DNA from: Saccharothrix sp. S26 | GTDB lineage: Bacteria; Actinomycetota; Actinomycetes; Mycobacteriales; Pseudonocardiaceae | Assembly (NCBI RefSeq): GCF_021390395.1 | Contig: NZ_JAJUWT010000035.1 | Span: 1 to 64,000 of the forward strand | DNA: 64,000 bases | Direction of reading: 5' to 3' | Shown here: positions 19,024 to 30,348 of the stretch, piece after piece | How positions within the stretch are numbered: position 1 is the stretch's first letter | Layout: each line of letters begins with the position of its first letter | Program-made: the position numbers and the translations under genes | Notes under the pieces: model-generated | Told to the model about the DNA's origin: nothing | What the model saw: only the letters and a program-made list of their open reading frames with translations | Database searches by the model: none

Positions 19024-19535
19024 TCGGCATTGGCGGACCCCGTCGGCACGAGTCGAAGCCATGCCTGACCGGAAGGACGAGCATAGTGGTGCCCACTGCG
19101 CACCGACAGGTGATCCCGTTGTCAGCGAGTGGTTTTCGTCGCGCGACGCGTACTGGGCGCACAGGGGTTGCGAAGAGCGGCTCCGCGATACCCCTCGCAC
19201 ACCGTCAATGCGATAACCGTTCCTCGTCTCATGTGGAGGCTGGGTGGAAGCCGGGTCCAGGTGGGGTGATCCGAGCGCTGATCACCTCGCCCCCGCTCCT
19301 CCGCGCGCCGGCGCCGGTAGGGAAGGTCGGACGGGGCCGGCATCGGCGGCGCTGAACTGCCGGGACGGGTGGTGTAGTGCCGTCCGCACCGGATCCGACC
19401 CCCCTGGCGAGCAGCCACATGAGACCACCGCACCGGTTGCGACCCAAGAGAGCACGAGCATAGCTTCGTGCCACGGGCCGCATCGTTGGCAGAGCCGCCG
19501 CCCCTGACGCAGGAATCCGATCCCGGAGGCACTCA
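19024..19535. other. Intergenic region before the acyl-CoA ligase
   Basis: About 510 bp with no domain-bearing frame on either strand. It presumably holds the promoter for the acyl-CoA ligase and perhaps the leu genes. A GGAGG ribosome site ends about 7 nt before 19536. Confidence 0.4.
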
Positions 19536-21260
19536 ATGCACAGCACGATGCCGGACGCTCCGCTGACCATCGCCCGCATCCTGCGGTACGGCACCACGGT
19601 CCACGCTTCTTCCGACGTGGCCACCTGGAACGGGAACGGGTTCGACAGGAGGAGCTACGCGGAAGTCGGCGAGCGCTCGGCCCGTCTGGCGCACGCGCTC
19701 CGCGACCGGCTGGGTGTGCGCCCCGGTGCACGGGCGCAGAGCGAACAGAGCGCCATCGGCACCTTCATGTGGAACAACGCCCGCCACCTCGAGCTCTTCC
19801 TCGCGGTTCCCGCGATGGGCGCCGTGCTGCACACGCTGAACTGGCGCATGGACCCGGACCAGCTGGCCTACGTCATCGGTCATGCCGGTGACGAGGTGAT
19901 CGTCGTGGACGCGAGCCTGACGGAGTTGCTCGCCCCCGTGCTCGCGCGGTTGTCGGGGACGGTGCGGCACGTCGTCGTCGCCGGTGGCGGAGGTCGTGAG
20001 GCGCTTTCCGGATTCACCGGTGAGGTGCACGACTACGAGCAGCTGATCAGCGGCTGCCCCGACGACTACCCCTGGGAGGACCGGCTGGACGAGCGCGCGG
20101 CGGCGACGATCTGCTACACCACCGGCACCACCGGGAAGCCCAAGGGGGTGGTCTACAGCCACCGCTCGACGTACCTGCACTGCTTCCAGGTGGTTGCGCC
20201 CAGCCACTACGGCATCAGCCCTCGCGACACCCTCTTGGCGATCGCACCCATGTTCCACGTGAACGGTTGGGGCATCCCGCACGCGGCGTTCTTCACCGGT
20301 GCGGAGCTGCTGTTGCCCGACCGCTTCGCCCAAGCCGCGTCGCTGGCTCGCATGATCGAAGAGGGGCGGCCCACCTTCGGCGCCGCCGTCCCCACCGTGT
20401 GGTCCTCCCTCTTGGAGGAACTCGACGCCCGCACGTACGACACCGCGAGCCTGACGCGGGCCTACGTTGGTGGTTCCGCCTGTCCGCCCGCGCTGATGGC
20501 CGCCTACCGGGACCGGCACTCCGTCGAGCTCCTGCACGGCTGGGGGATGACCGAGACCATGGGGCTGGTCAGCGCGGCGGTGCCACCCCGGGGAACGGGA
20601 GCCGACGAGGAGTGGGCCTACCGCGTCAGCCAGGGTCGGTTCCCGCCATCGGTGGAGTTCCGGCTCGTCGGCCAGGACGGCGCACCGGTACCCCACGACG
20701 GCGTGGCCACCGGAGAGCTCCAGCTGCGCGGCCCCGATGTGACCTCCGCCTACCGCGGGGCCGACGGGGTTCCCCTGGAGCGGCCGGCGGAGAACTTCGC
20801 CGCGGACGGCTGGCTGAGGACCGGCGACGTCGGGACGATCACCGAGGACGGCTACCTCAGGTTGACCGACCGGGTGAAGGACGTCATCAAGTCCGGCGGC
20901 GAGTTCATCTCCAGCGTACGACTGGAAACCACGCTGATGGAGCACTCCGCGGTGATCGACGCTGCGGTGATAGCGGTGCCCGACGACCACTGGGGCGAAC
21001 GTCCGCTGGCCGCCGTGTCGTTGCGCCACAACGGCACGGAACTGGCGGAGCTGCGCGACTTCCTGGCCGAGCGCATCGACGCGTGGATGGTGCCCGAGCG
21101 CTGGGCGATCCTGCCGGCGGTGCCCAAGACCTCGGTGGGCAAGTACGACAAGCGGGCCATCCGGGACCAGTACGCAGGCGGTCTCCTCCCCGTCGTGCAG
21201 CTCGGCAGGCACCACGGCGGCCGGCCCGCCGCCAGGCGGCCGGGACTCATCGGCAGGTGA
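19536..21260 (+). CDS. Fatty/long-chain acyl-CoA ligase (ANL superfamily)
   Basis: 574 residues of the AMP-forming acyl-CoA synthetase type, which activates a carboxylate as acyl-AMP and transfers it to CoA. The P-loop-like motif YTTGTTGKPKGV is at about 200, the GWGMTET motif near 335, DGWLRTGDVG near 425, and the catalytic lysine lies in PKTSVGKYDK near 540. The overall pattern (APMFHVNGWG, LNWRMDPDQLAYV) matches the medium/long-chain fatty-acid ligase group, not aryl ligases. The C-terminal tail after residue 550 is Gly/Arg-rich and unusual. The gene leads into leuA 214 nt downstream on the same strand, so it may join the same transcript. Confidence 0.88.
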   Translation: MHSTMPDAPLTIARILRYGTTVHASSDVATWNGNGFDRRSYAEVGERSARLAHALRDRLGVRPGARAQSEQSAIGTFMWNNARHLELFLAVPAMGAVLHTLNWRMDPDQLAYVIGHAGDEVIVVDASLTELLAPVLARLSGTVRHVVVAGGGGREALSGFTGEVHDYEQLISGCPDDYPWEDRLDERAAATICYTTGTTGKPKGVVYSHRSTYLHCFQVVAPSHYGISPRDTLLAIAPMFHVNGWGIPHAAFFTGAELLLPDRFAQAASLARMIEEGRPTFGAAVPTVWSSLLEELDARTYDTASLTRAYVGGSACPPALMAAYRDRHSVELLHGWGMTETMGLVSAAVPPRGTGADEEWAYRVSQGRFPPSVEFRLVGQDGAPVPHDGVATGELQLRGPDVTSAYRGADGVPLERPAENFAADGWLRTGDVGTITEDGYLRLTDRVKDVIKSGGEFISSVRLETTLMEHSAVIDAAVIAVPDDHWGERPLAAVSLRHNGTELAELRDFLAERIDAWMVPERWAILPAVPKTSVGKYDKRAIRDQYAGGLLPVVQLGRHHGGRPAARRPGLIGR

Positions 21261-21474
21261 CGCCCGCCGCTCTCCCCACCGCGGGTGGGGCCGTGGGCGA
21301 CGAAAGTCAGTCCACTGAGGACAGCAATCCATGCGCCCGCCACAATCCCGCTCTCCAGGGTACGAGGGCGATCTCCTGCCCGCGACCCGCTCGGAAGCAC
21401 ATCGCGTCCTCACGCCGGACCCTCGACCGCACCGGCGGGGCACGCCACCACGAAGCTAGAGGACAGAGGGAGAG

Positions 21475-23199
21475 ATGAACCTTTCACCACAGCGGCACCG
21501 CGCCTTCCGCGCCCGGGACATGGGCGCGCAGACCCCCAGCGGGATGCCCGTGCACAAGTACGCCCCCTACCAGCCGATCGGGCTCGACGACCGCACCTGG
21601 CCCGGTCGTCGGCTCACCCGCGCGCCCCTGTGGGGCAGCGTGGACCTGCGCGACGGCAACCAGGCCCTGCTGGAGCCGATGGACGTCGCCCGCAAGCGCG
21701 TCATGTTCGACCTCCTGGTGTCCATGGGGTTCAAGGAGATCGAGGTGGGCTACCCGGCCTCGTCCCAGGACGACTACGACTTCGTGCGCCACCTGATCGA
21801 GACGGACTCCATCCCCGACGACGTCATCATCCAGGTCCTCTGCTCCATGCGGACCGACGCCATCGACCGGAGCGTCGACGCGGTGCGCGGAGCCCGCAGG
21901 GCGATCCTGCAGTACATCAACCCGACCTCCGTCGCGCAGCGGCGGGTGGTCTTCCACTCCAGCCGCGAGGAAACCGTGGCGTTGGCGCTCAAGGGCACCC
22001 GGCACGCCGTGCACCTGCAGGAGGAGCTGCGGGAGACCGAGCTCTACCTGTCCTACGTGCCGGAGTCCTGGAGCCAGACCGAGCCCGACTTCGGCGTGGA
22101 GATCTGCAACGCGGTGCAGGAGTACTGCGCTCCCCGCACCGACCACACCCTCCGGATCGCCCTGCCCGTGACGGTGGAGTGCTTCCCCCCGCACGAGTTG
22201 GCGGACCGCATCGAGTACACGTGCCGGCACCTGGCGCACCGGGACCGGACCATCGTCACCCTGCACCCGCACAACGATCGCGGTAGCGCCGTCGCGGCAT
22301 CCGAACTGGCCATCCTCGCCGGCGTCGACCGGGTCGAGGGCTGCTTGTTCGGCAACGGCGAGCGCACGGGCAACGTGTGCCTGCCCACCCTGGCGATGAA
22401 CCTCTTCTCCCAGGGCATCGACCCCATGCTCGACCTGCGCGACCTGGACGGCGTCCGCTCCGTGGTCGAGGAGTGCAACCAGCTCCCGGTCTCCGCCCGC
22501 CACCCCTGGGTGGGAGAGTTCGTCTACACCTCATTCGCGGGCACGCACCAGGACGCCATCGCCAAGGGCCTCAAGGCCCGCGAGGAGGAGGGGGACCCGG
22601 ATGCCGTCTGGGACGTGCCCTACCTCGCCGTCGACCCCCGCGACATCGGGCGCAGCTACCAGGCGCTGATCCGCATCAACACCCAGTCCGGCAAGGGTGG
22701 CATCGCCCACCTGTTGCTCGACACGCAGGGGCTGGCCCTCCCCAGGCCGTTGCAGATCGACTTCGCCCACGTCATGCAGCAGTTCTGCGAGCAGCGGGGT
22801 GGCGAGGTCGGCGCGGAGGAGTTGTGGGAGATCTTCTCGGAGCGGTACGTGGCCCCGGGCACGGAGTCCCACGCGGGGACGGCGGGCGCGCTGGGGATCT
22901 CCACCGCCGGCTGGACGCCGGGGGACTGGAAGAACCCGGTGTCCCGGGCGTTCACCGCCCAGGAGATCCCCGGCGCGGTCCAAGGCGTCACCTCGGAGCC
23001 GCTCAAGGGGCGTGCCGGGTACGCCGCCTTCTGCGAGGCCGCCCTGGACGGGGTTCCCCTGTGGGGCGTGGGCATCGACGAGGAGGAGGCGGAAGCGGTG
23101 CGAAGGGCCGCGCTGGCCGTCGCCCGGCGGGCACTGGACGAGAAGCGCTCCGCACCGCACGCCGTGCGGGCCGCAGCCACCAAGGAGCCGGTGGCCTGA
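21475..23199 (+). CDS. leuA: 2-isopropylmalate synthase-like enzyme with degenerate regulatory domain
   Basis: 574 residues of the type-2 LeuA family: condenses acetyl-CoA with a 2-keto acid, classically 2-ketoisovalerate. The active-site motif LRDGNQALLEPM (Arg59-Asp60), the metal ligands in TLHPHNDRG (His264, His266) and GCLFGNGERTGNV are intact. After SGKGGIAHLL the protein departs from the family. The C-terminal leucine-binding domain keeps only its last part (AGYAAFCEAALDGVPLWGVG); the preceding stretch, about 50 residues, is shorter and rewritten (TAGWTPGDWKNPVSRAFTAQ). This suggests weak or lost leucine feedback (inference). The ATG follows AGAGGGAGAG. leuB, leuC and leuD follow in order. 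Confidence 0.9.
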   Translation: MNLSPQRHRAFRARDMGAQTPSGMPVHKYAPYQPIGLDDRTWPGRRLTRAPLWGSVDLRDGNQALLEPMDVARKRVMFDLLVSMGFKEIEVGYPASSQDDYDFVRHLIETDSIPDDVIIQVLCSMRTDAIDRSVDAVRGARRAILQYINPTSVAQRRVVFHSSREETVALALKGTRHAVHLQEELRETELYLSYVPESWSQTEPDFGVEICNAVQEYCAPRTDHTLRIALPVTVECFPPHELADRIEYTCRHLAHRDRTIVTLHPHNDRGSAVAASELAILAGVDRVEGCLFGNGERTGNVCLPTLAMNLFSQGIDPMLDLRDLDGVRSVVEECNQLPVSARHPWVGEFVYTSFAGTHQDAIAKGLKAREEEGDPDAVWDVPYLAVDPRDIGRSYQALIRINTQSGKGGIAHLLLDTQGLALPRPLQIDFAHVMQQFCEQRGGEVGAEELWEIFSERYVAPGTESHAGTAGALGISTAGWTPGDWKNPVSRAFTAQEIPGAVQGVTSEPLKGRAGYAAFCEAALDGVPLWGVGIDEEEAEAVRRAALAVARRALDEKRSAPHAVRAAATKEPVA

Positions 23200-23306
23200 G
23201 TTCCCGACGCCCACTCCGGCCGTGCGCGGAGTCCACGGGCCGCAGTCCGCGGCCACTCACGGACCGGGAGGCAGGCGGTAGCGGTCCGCTCCAGTCCACG
23301 GCACAG

Positions 23307-23336
23307 CGGGCCGGCTCCCGACGGGAGACCGGCCCG
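23307..23336. terminator. Hairpin between leuA and leuB
   Basis: CGGGCCGGCTCCCG (23307-23320) pairs with CGGGAG-A-CCGGCCCG (23322-23336), with one bulged A. It lies 65 nt before the leuB start. It may terminate or attenuate transcription between leuA and leuBCD, or protect a processed 3' end. Confidence 0.5.
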
Positions 23337-23400
23337 TCCCGGCCCGGGGAGCACGCCCGGGAGCCGGGAACCACACATCAGCATGAAGGAGACAGGCGCC

Positions 23401-24450
23401 ATGCCTCGCAGTCGCAGCATTCGCCTCGCGGTGATCCCCGGTGACGGCATCGGTCCGGAGGTGGTGGCGGAAGGGCTGAAGGTACTGGCCGCCGTACTCC
23501 CTCAGGACGTGAAGCTGGAGACCAACGAATTCGATCTCGGCGCCCGGCGCTGGCACGCCACCGGGGAGATCCTGCCCGACGCCGAACTGGAGTCGCTCGG
23601 GCAGCACGACGCGATCCTGCTCGGCGCCATCGGCGACCCCTCCGTCCCGTCCGGCGTCCTGGAACGCGGCCTGCTGCTCAAGCTGCGCTTCGCCTTCGAC
23701 CACTACGTGAACCTGCGCCCCGGCAAGCTGCACCCGAACACCGTCGGCCCGCTGGCCGGCAACCCGGCCGTCGACTTCGTCGTAGTCCGGGAGGGCACCG
23801 AGGGCCTGTACGTGGGCAACGGCGGCGCGCTGCGCACCGGCACCCCCGCCGAGGTGGCCACCGAGGTGAGCGTCAACACCGCCTACGGGGTGGAGCGGGT
23901 GATCCGGTACGCCTTCGAGCTCGCCGAGGTCCGGCTACGCCGGAAGCTGACGCTGGTGCACAAGGACAACGTGCTCGTGCACGCCGGCAACCTGTGGAAG
24001 AACACCTTCGACGCGGTCGCCGACGAGCACCCCGACATCGCCACCGACTACCTGCACGTCGACGCAGCCACGATCTTCTTCGTCACCCGGCCCGAGCGGT
24101 TCGACGTGATCGTCACCGACAACCTCTTCGGTGACATCCTCACCGACCTGGCCGCGGCCGTCACCGGCGGCATCGGCCTCGCCGCCAGCGGCAACCTCAA
24201 CCCCTCAGGCACCCACCCCTCGATGTTCGAACCGGTCCACGGGTCCGCCCCGGACATCGCGGGCACCGGCGTGGCCGACCCCACCGCGACGGTCCTGTCG
24301 GTCGCCCTGCTGCTGCGCCACCTGGGCCACGACCGGGAGGCGGAGCGGATCGAGGCCGCCGTCGCCGCCGACCTCGCCGAGCGCGACCCGGCCACACCCC
24401 GCGGCACCGAGCAGATCGGCGACGCGCTCGCCGCGCGCCTGGCAGGCTGA
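23401..24450 (+). CDS. leuB: 3-isopropylmalate dehydrogenase
   Basis: 349 residues. This NAD-dependent beta-decarboxylating dehydrogenase opens with LAVIPGDGIGPEVVAEG, carries the phosphate-free substrate loop ending LLLKLRFAFDHYVNLRP and VVREGTEGLY, and the metal-binding VTDNLFGDILTDLAAAVTGG. HGSAPDIAGTGVADP is the NAD-binding region. It converts 3-isopropylmalate, or a homologue, to the chain-extended 2-keto acid. GGAG lies 9 nt before the ATG at 23401; a second ATG 18 nt upstream sits on the ribosome site itself. Adjacent leuA and leuCD indicate one pathway. Confidence 0.93.
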   Translation: MPRSRSIRLAVIPGDGIGPEVVAEGLKVLAAVLPQDVKLETNEFDLGARRWHATGEILPDAELESLGQHDAILLGAIGDPSVPSGVLERGLLLKLRFAFDHYVNLRPGKLHPNTVGPLAGNPAVDFVVVREGTEGLYVGNGGALRTGTPAEVATEVSVNTAYGVERVIRYAFELAEVRLRRKLTLVHKDNVLVHAGNLWKNTFDAVADEHPDIATDYLHVDAATIFFVTRPERFDVIVTDNLFGDILTDLAAAVTGGIGLAASGNLNPSGTHPSMFEPVHGSAPDIAGTGVADPTATVLSVALLLRHLGHDREAERIEAAVAADLAERDPATPRGTEQIGDALAARLAG

Positions 24451-24656
24451 GCGGCCTTGTCGACCGCCGCCCCGGCCCGCACCGGGCATCAGGGCGCCGT
24501 GGCCGGAGCTCCGGCGGTCACGTCCTGGCGCGGCGGACGAGTCACGTGGCACATGCACTCGACGTCCCGTGCGGGGCCGTCCGGCCCGCCGCGGGCACAA
24601 CGTGAAACCGGCGCCACCCCGGCTCCGGTGCCATCCATTCGCTCGGAGGGAAGTTC

Positions 24657-26081
<1,425 letters not shown>

Positions 26082-26086
26082 GCACC

Positions 26087-26680
26087 ATGGAAGCCTTCAC
26101 CACGCACACCGGTCGGGTTGTCCCGTTGCGCCGGAGCAACGTCGACACCGACCAGATCATCCCCGCCCACTGGCTGAAGAAGGTCACCCGGGACGGCTTC
26201 GAGGACGGGCTCTTCGACGCTTGGCGCAAGGACCCGCGGTTCATCCTCAACCAGCCCGTCCGCCAAGGCGCCACCGTACTGGTGGCCGGTGCGGACTTCG
26301 GCACCGGCTCCTCGCGCGAGCACGCCGTCTGGGCGCTGCAGAACTACGGCTTCAAGGCCGTCATCTCCCCCCGCTTCGCCGACATCTTCCGCGGCAACTC
26401 CCTCAAGAACGGACTGCTGACCGTGATGCTGCCGCAGGAGACCGTCGAGCGGCTCTGGGAGCTGACAGAGGCCGACCCCTCGGCCGAGGTCACCGTGGAC
26501 CTGCTCGACCGCCAGGTTCGCGCCGAGGGGATCACGGCTGGTTTCGACCTCGACGACAACGCCCGGTGGCGCTTGCTGCGGGGCTTGGACGACATCAGCC
26601 TCACGCTGGAACACGAATCCGACATTGCGGAGTACGAGGCACGACGCCCCTCGCACAGACCCCGCACCCTCCTTCGGTGA
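26087..26680 (+). CDS. leuD: 3-isopropylmalate dehydratase small subunit
   Basis: 197 residues. LeuD supplies the swivelling domain that closes the aconitase-type active site on LeuC. RSNVDTDQIIPAHWLKK, VAGADFGTGSSREHAVWAL and FADIFRGNSLKNGLL are the standard motifs. The ATG at 26087 lies 6 nt after the leuC stop. It ends the leu set; an IS5-type remnant on the other strand begins about 100 bp later, so the operon probably stops here. The last 10 residues are Arg/Pro-rich and vary in the family. Confidence 0.95.
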   Translation: MEAFTTHTGRVVPLRRSNVDTDQIIPAHWLKKVTRDGFEDGLFDAWRKDPRFILNQPVRQGATVLVAGADFGTGSSREHAVWALQNYGFKAVISPRFADIFRGNSLKNGLLTVMLPQETVERLWELTEADPSAEVTVDLLDRQVRAEGITAGFDLDDNARWRLLRGLDDISLTLEHESDIAEYEARRPSHRPRTLLR

Positions 26681-26780
26681 CCAGCGCGGGTGCTTCCCGT
26701 GCCGCGGCGGGGTGGCCTCGTCCCGGACCAGCTCGACTGTCGGGCACCGGGTGCGGGTAACCTCGCCCGGGCCGGGTGGA

Positions 26781-27182
26781 TCACTGGGAGACGACGCCGG
26801 CCTCGCCCGGTTCCCCGGGTCGGTCGGCGGGGATGGGTGAGCCACGGGAGACCGCGGCATCCACGACCGCCGTCGCCCACGTCCCCTCGTTGCCGAACTC
26901 GGGGGCCTCTCGCAACGCCTGCCGCAGCCGCATCCACAACCCGGACTCCGTCCACGCGGCGAAACGCCGGTGAGCTGTCGCCGGTGACACCGCGAAGAGG
27001 GACGGCAGGCGATGCCAGGCGCAGCCACTCGTCAGGACGAACACCACGGCCGTGAAGACGGTGCGCTCCTCGAGCGGCACGGTGCCACCACCCTGCGGTC
27101 GCAGGACGAACCTGGGGGTCAGGGGAGAGACCAGGTTCCAAAAGGGGTCGGGGACCAAGCGCCGTGACAAATTCGTGCCCAT
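26781..27182 (-). pseudogene. IS5-family transposase, N-terminal fragment
   Basis: From ATG 27182 the frame reads NLSRRLVPDPFWNLVSPLTP and then TVFTAVVFVLTSGCAWHRLP, the DUF4096 N-terminal domain of IS5-group (IS427-like) transposases. It passes through EFGNEGTWATAVVDAAVSRG and ends at 26781 before the DDE core begins. It is truncated, with no second frame carrying the rest nearby. It sits between leuD and the regulator gene. Confidence 0.75.
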
Positions 27183-27433
27183 GTCGAACAGCGTGGCACG
27201 GGCACGGCCCCAGCACACCGGCTCACTGGTCTGCGGCGGGAGCCCGCGGGCGAGGTACGTGCGACCGGCGTCCTGCCACGCCTTCGGTGAGCGGGCGTGC
27301 ACCACCGGCACCCCGTGCACCCGCGCTGTCACCGCGCACGCCGACCACGACCGCCTCGCACCGGTCGTGGTCGACGACGACACCCGGTCGACCGCACCCC
27401 GCGTGCGGCGGAAGTGCCCATCCCGCCTGGTCG

Positions 27434-28786
27434 TCAGAGCAGGGCGAGCGCTTCATCCCTGTGACCCGACGCCTCGAGGCGACCGCAGAACTCCTTCAAG
27501 CCCTCGGAGCACTGGGTCGAGTGCAGGCTGCCGATGATCTCGGCTGCCTGTTCGGCGGTCTCGCAGCTCGGGGCGACCTCTCCCAGTCGCAACTGCGTCG
27601 AGGCCACCAGCAGGAGCCGCAGTGCCCGGCGCCGCGCCCGGCCGGCAGGACAACCCCGGAGAGCTTCGAGCGCCCACTGCGCGGCAGGGGCGGGCCGGTC
27701 CAGGTCCTGCAGGCAGCGGGCTTGTTCCTCGGCCAGGTAGGACCGGTCGACATGCGCGCCCCACTCCGGCTTCTCGTCGGGACCCGCCTGTGCGAGTGCC
27801 TCGACCGCGTTCTCGACAGCCCGGTCGGAGGCATCCGCGTCCCCCAGGAGCGCGTGGCCGCGGGCTTCAGCCGCGTGGCAGACGGCTTCCGCCGTCCGGG
27901 CGCCGCGGCTCCTGGCTCCCTGCCGCGCCACGCGGGCGAGCTGGACGGCTTCGCGTGGACTGCCGAGCAGCAGCGCCCCGCGGCTCATCCCGGACGCCAG
28001 CACGTAGGCGCCGATGCTGTGGTCATCCGCCGCGTGGGACAGGCGCAGGGCCTGGATGTAGTAGCGCTGCGCGAGACCGGGTTGGCCGGTGTCGACCGCC
28101 ATGTACCCGGCGAGTTCGGTGAGTCGCGCCGCGATGCCCAGCAGTTGCCGCCCGATGACGTCGTCACGGGAACCCACGAGGAGACCGGAGACGACGTCGT
28201 CGAGGTAGTGGACCACGGAGGGACGGATGGTGCCGCTGCCGAAGCGGTGGTCGAGGTCGGCGAACGCCGCCGCCGTCGCCCGCGCGACCGTGATGTCCGC
28301 CGTGCGGACGGCGAACGGGCCGGGAGAAACGACGGTCGGGTCCGGATCCGTGATCAACCAGTCCCGGCTGGGCTGCACGAGCACGGAAGTCGGCAGCCCT
28401 TCGCCCGCCGACGCGACGGTGTGGACCGCATCCGCACGCCACAGGTCGCGCGCCTCCCGCAAGGCCACCTCCAGGACGGGCTCGTACCGCAGGCCCGCAG
28501 TCGGTGCCGTGCCCGGCTCGGGAGCCAGGCCGATCTCGTCGACCGTCACCACTCGGCCCAGCTTGCGGCCCAGTGCCTGCGCGATGACCGCCGGTGTGCG
28601 CCCACGTGGCTGCTGCCCTCGTAGCCAGCGGGACACCGACGTCTTGTCGTAGCGCAGGTTCAGTCCTTGTTCGGCGCCGCACACATTGACCCGGCGGGCG
28701 AGTCCGGTGTTGGAGCACCCCGCTTCGTGCATCACGGCTTGCAGCCGTTCGTTCACCCCTCGCTTGGCGAGCTGTCGCACGCCCAT
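27434..28786 (-). CDS. Helix-turn-helix (XRE-like) regulator with TPR-like C-terminus
   Basis: 450 residues. The N-terminus (about 5-75) is an XRE-like DNA-binding domain: CSNTGLARRVNV, RYDKTSVSRWLRGQQPRGRT and PAVIAQALGRKLGR. The C-terminal two thirds are alpha-helical repeats (GQPGLAQRYYIQALRLSHAA, EAVCHAAEARGHALLGDADA), as in the large actinomycete family of XRE regulators with tetratricopeptide-like sensor halves. The ATG at 28786 follows AAGGAG. It reads towards the leu block but on the opposite strand. It is the only intact regulator in the 7-29 kb block and so the best candidate controller (inference). Confidence 0.8.
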   Translation of the reverse strand: MGVRQLAKRGVNERLQAVMHEAGCSNTGLARRVNVCGAEQGLNLRYDKTSVSRWLRGQQPRGRTPAVIAQALGRKLGRVVTVDEIGLAPEPGTAPTAGLRYEPVLEVALREARDLWRADAVHTVASAGEGLPTSVLVQPSRDWLITDPDPTVVSPGPFAVRTADITVARATAAAFADLDHRFGSGTIRPSVVHYLDDVVSGLLVGSRDDVIGRQLLGIAARLTELAGYMAVDTGQPGLAQRYYIQALRLSHAADDHSIGAYVLASGMSRGALLLGSPREAVQLARVARQGARSRGARTAEAVCHAAEARGHALLGDADASDRAVENAVEALAQAGPDEKPEWGAHVDRSYLAEEQARCLQDLDRPAPAAQWALEALRGCPAGRARRRALRLLLVASTQLRLGEVAPSCETAEQAAEIIGSLHSTQCSEGLKEFCGRLEASGHRDEALALL

Positions 28787-30348
28787 GCGGTCACGTCTCC
28801 TTCTCGTTCGCAGCGGAACCCCGGCACCGGCACCGAGGTCCGGCGTGTCCGCCTGTGCGGAGAGCGGTCGCGGCGTCAACGGTGGAGTGTGGGCGGAGGT
28901 GTCGACGTCGCGCCGTCGTGCATTCCGGAGGGAATCCCCGCACGCGGCCGCGCAGGCTTGCGTGAAGGTCGGAGATGGCTCCGACCTGCTTGGGCGTCAG
29001 GCAGCGGGCGCGGCCACCATCGGAGTGCCACTGCGGTCGAGTCGGTGCTCAACGTTCCCTTGAGGTGAACAAGGCGACTGTGCGCGAAGAGCCCTCTTGT
29101 GCGCGCACCCCCTTATCTTTTGTCCGACTGTGCCCGGCGTGGACGCGGAGCATGAGCTGCGGACAACGGATAAGCCATGCTAAGCGCCCGGAAGCGGTGT
29201 GTGGATATAAGCCGATGGGGTGAACGTGAGAGGTTTCCGCACTATGCGCTAATGCGCTGCCACTTGTACTCGACGAGGAGTGGATTGGGCCGTCGGAGGA
29301 CCGGTTGCCCGGAAGTACGAATGCGCCGCACGAGCGGGGGTATCGCAGCCGGCCCCGGCGTCGTCATCCGCACGCACCGCGAACCCCAGCTCATAGGGCC
29401 TGCTCAGCGGCGTATCCAGACCCGCCGGGCGTCGCGGGGCCTTCCGGAACCGAGGCGCGTGCCGCACGGCTGGTCACAGTCTGGAGCGAACCCATGACCT
29501 CACGTCACCTCAATGCGCCTGCCCATTCGCAACCTGTGGTGACCCGCGGAGGCACCCGTGCGCCCCCATTCGCTCCATGCCTCCCCGATGGCCACCACGC
29601 GAGCAGGCGCACATCGAGTCGTGCACTAGCCACGGCGGCCGTCCTGTCACGCTTACCGCACCCTGACGGACGGTTGCGGTGGGCCGTGCGGCGGCCGGGC
29701 GCTGATCCCAGGTCGTATCCGCCGGCCGAAAGCGCCTCGGTTCGATTCCAGGCCACCGATGGCACCGCCCCGTACACCCGGACAGCGACCGTGCTGCCCC
29801 CAGGGGTACAGCTTTTCGCGCTGACGGCGTGCCGTCGGGGATCACCCGCAGCGGCACCATCACTACCCCTGGCGATGACGGTGAAGGGCCAGGCGGGTGC
29901 TGCGGCCATCAAGGACACGCCAACCGGTGTGGTATTCGGACGGAACGCTTTCGCCTTTCGTATCGACGACGAGGGCCGCTCCCGCTCGGGGACGAGAGGC
30001 GCCAGAGCCGCAGCTCCTCGATCGGACCACGAAGAAGCTGACGGAACTCCATCAATGAGTTCTCGCCTCTGCCGACCTGTGGGGCCAGGACTTCCGGCAG
30101 GCGCTCCAGGTCTCGGCCCAGCCGACGGCGTCCGGCGGCCCGGCTGCGGCACAGTTCGACCAGGAACCGCTCATACTGCCGCGCGGCCTACATCCACGGG
30201 GCGCGGTGCGGAGGGTGGACGGTGGCGTGCGGGTAGCGGTGGCGTCGCGGGGGGCGAGCAGCGGGGCAGCGGGCACCGAGCTGCCTGCCCGCGCCGTCCC
30301 GGCAGCCGCACCGGCGTTACCCGCGCCCGCGTCGAGGGTTGCTCATCA
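28787..30348. other. 1.5-kb gene-poor interval
   Basis: No intact gene. It contains an inverted repeat at 29112-29174. A minus-strand stretch at about 30020-30185 reads like a protein (QYERFLVELCRSRAAGRRRL, then PEVLAPQVGRGENSLMEFRQ) but has stops on both sides and no family I recognise. The long frames reported by ORF callers here are rich in Arg/Pro/Ser and change character abruptly, as in decayed DNA. Confidence 0.4.
29112..29174. repeat. Imperfect inverted repeat
   Basis: CTTATCTTTTGTCC (29112-29125) and GGACAACGGATAAG (29161-29174) match as inverted copies at 12 of 14 positions, with 35 nt between. This is an AT-richer patch in a GC-rich region, about 330 bp upstream of the XRE regulator start. 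It could be a protein site or the trimmed ends of a small mobile element. Confidence 0.45.

Noticed and set aside
21261..21474. A leucine attenuator or riboswitch before leuA
   Set aside because: I saw no short leucine-rich peptide frame and no recognisable T-box or other aptamer.
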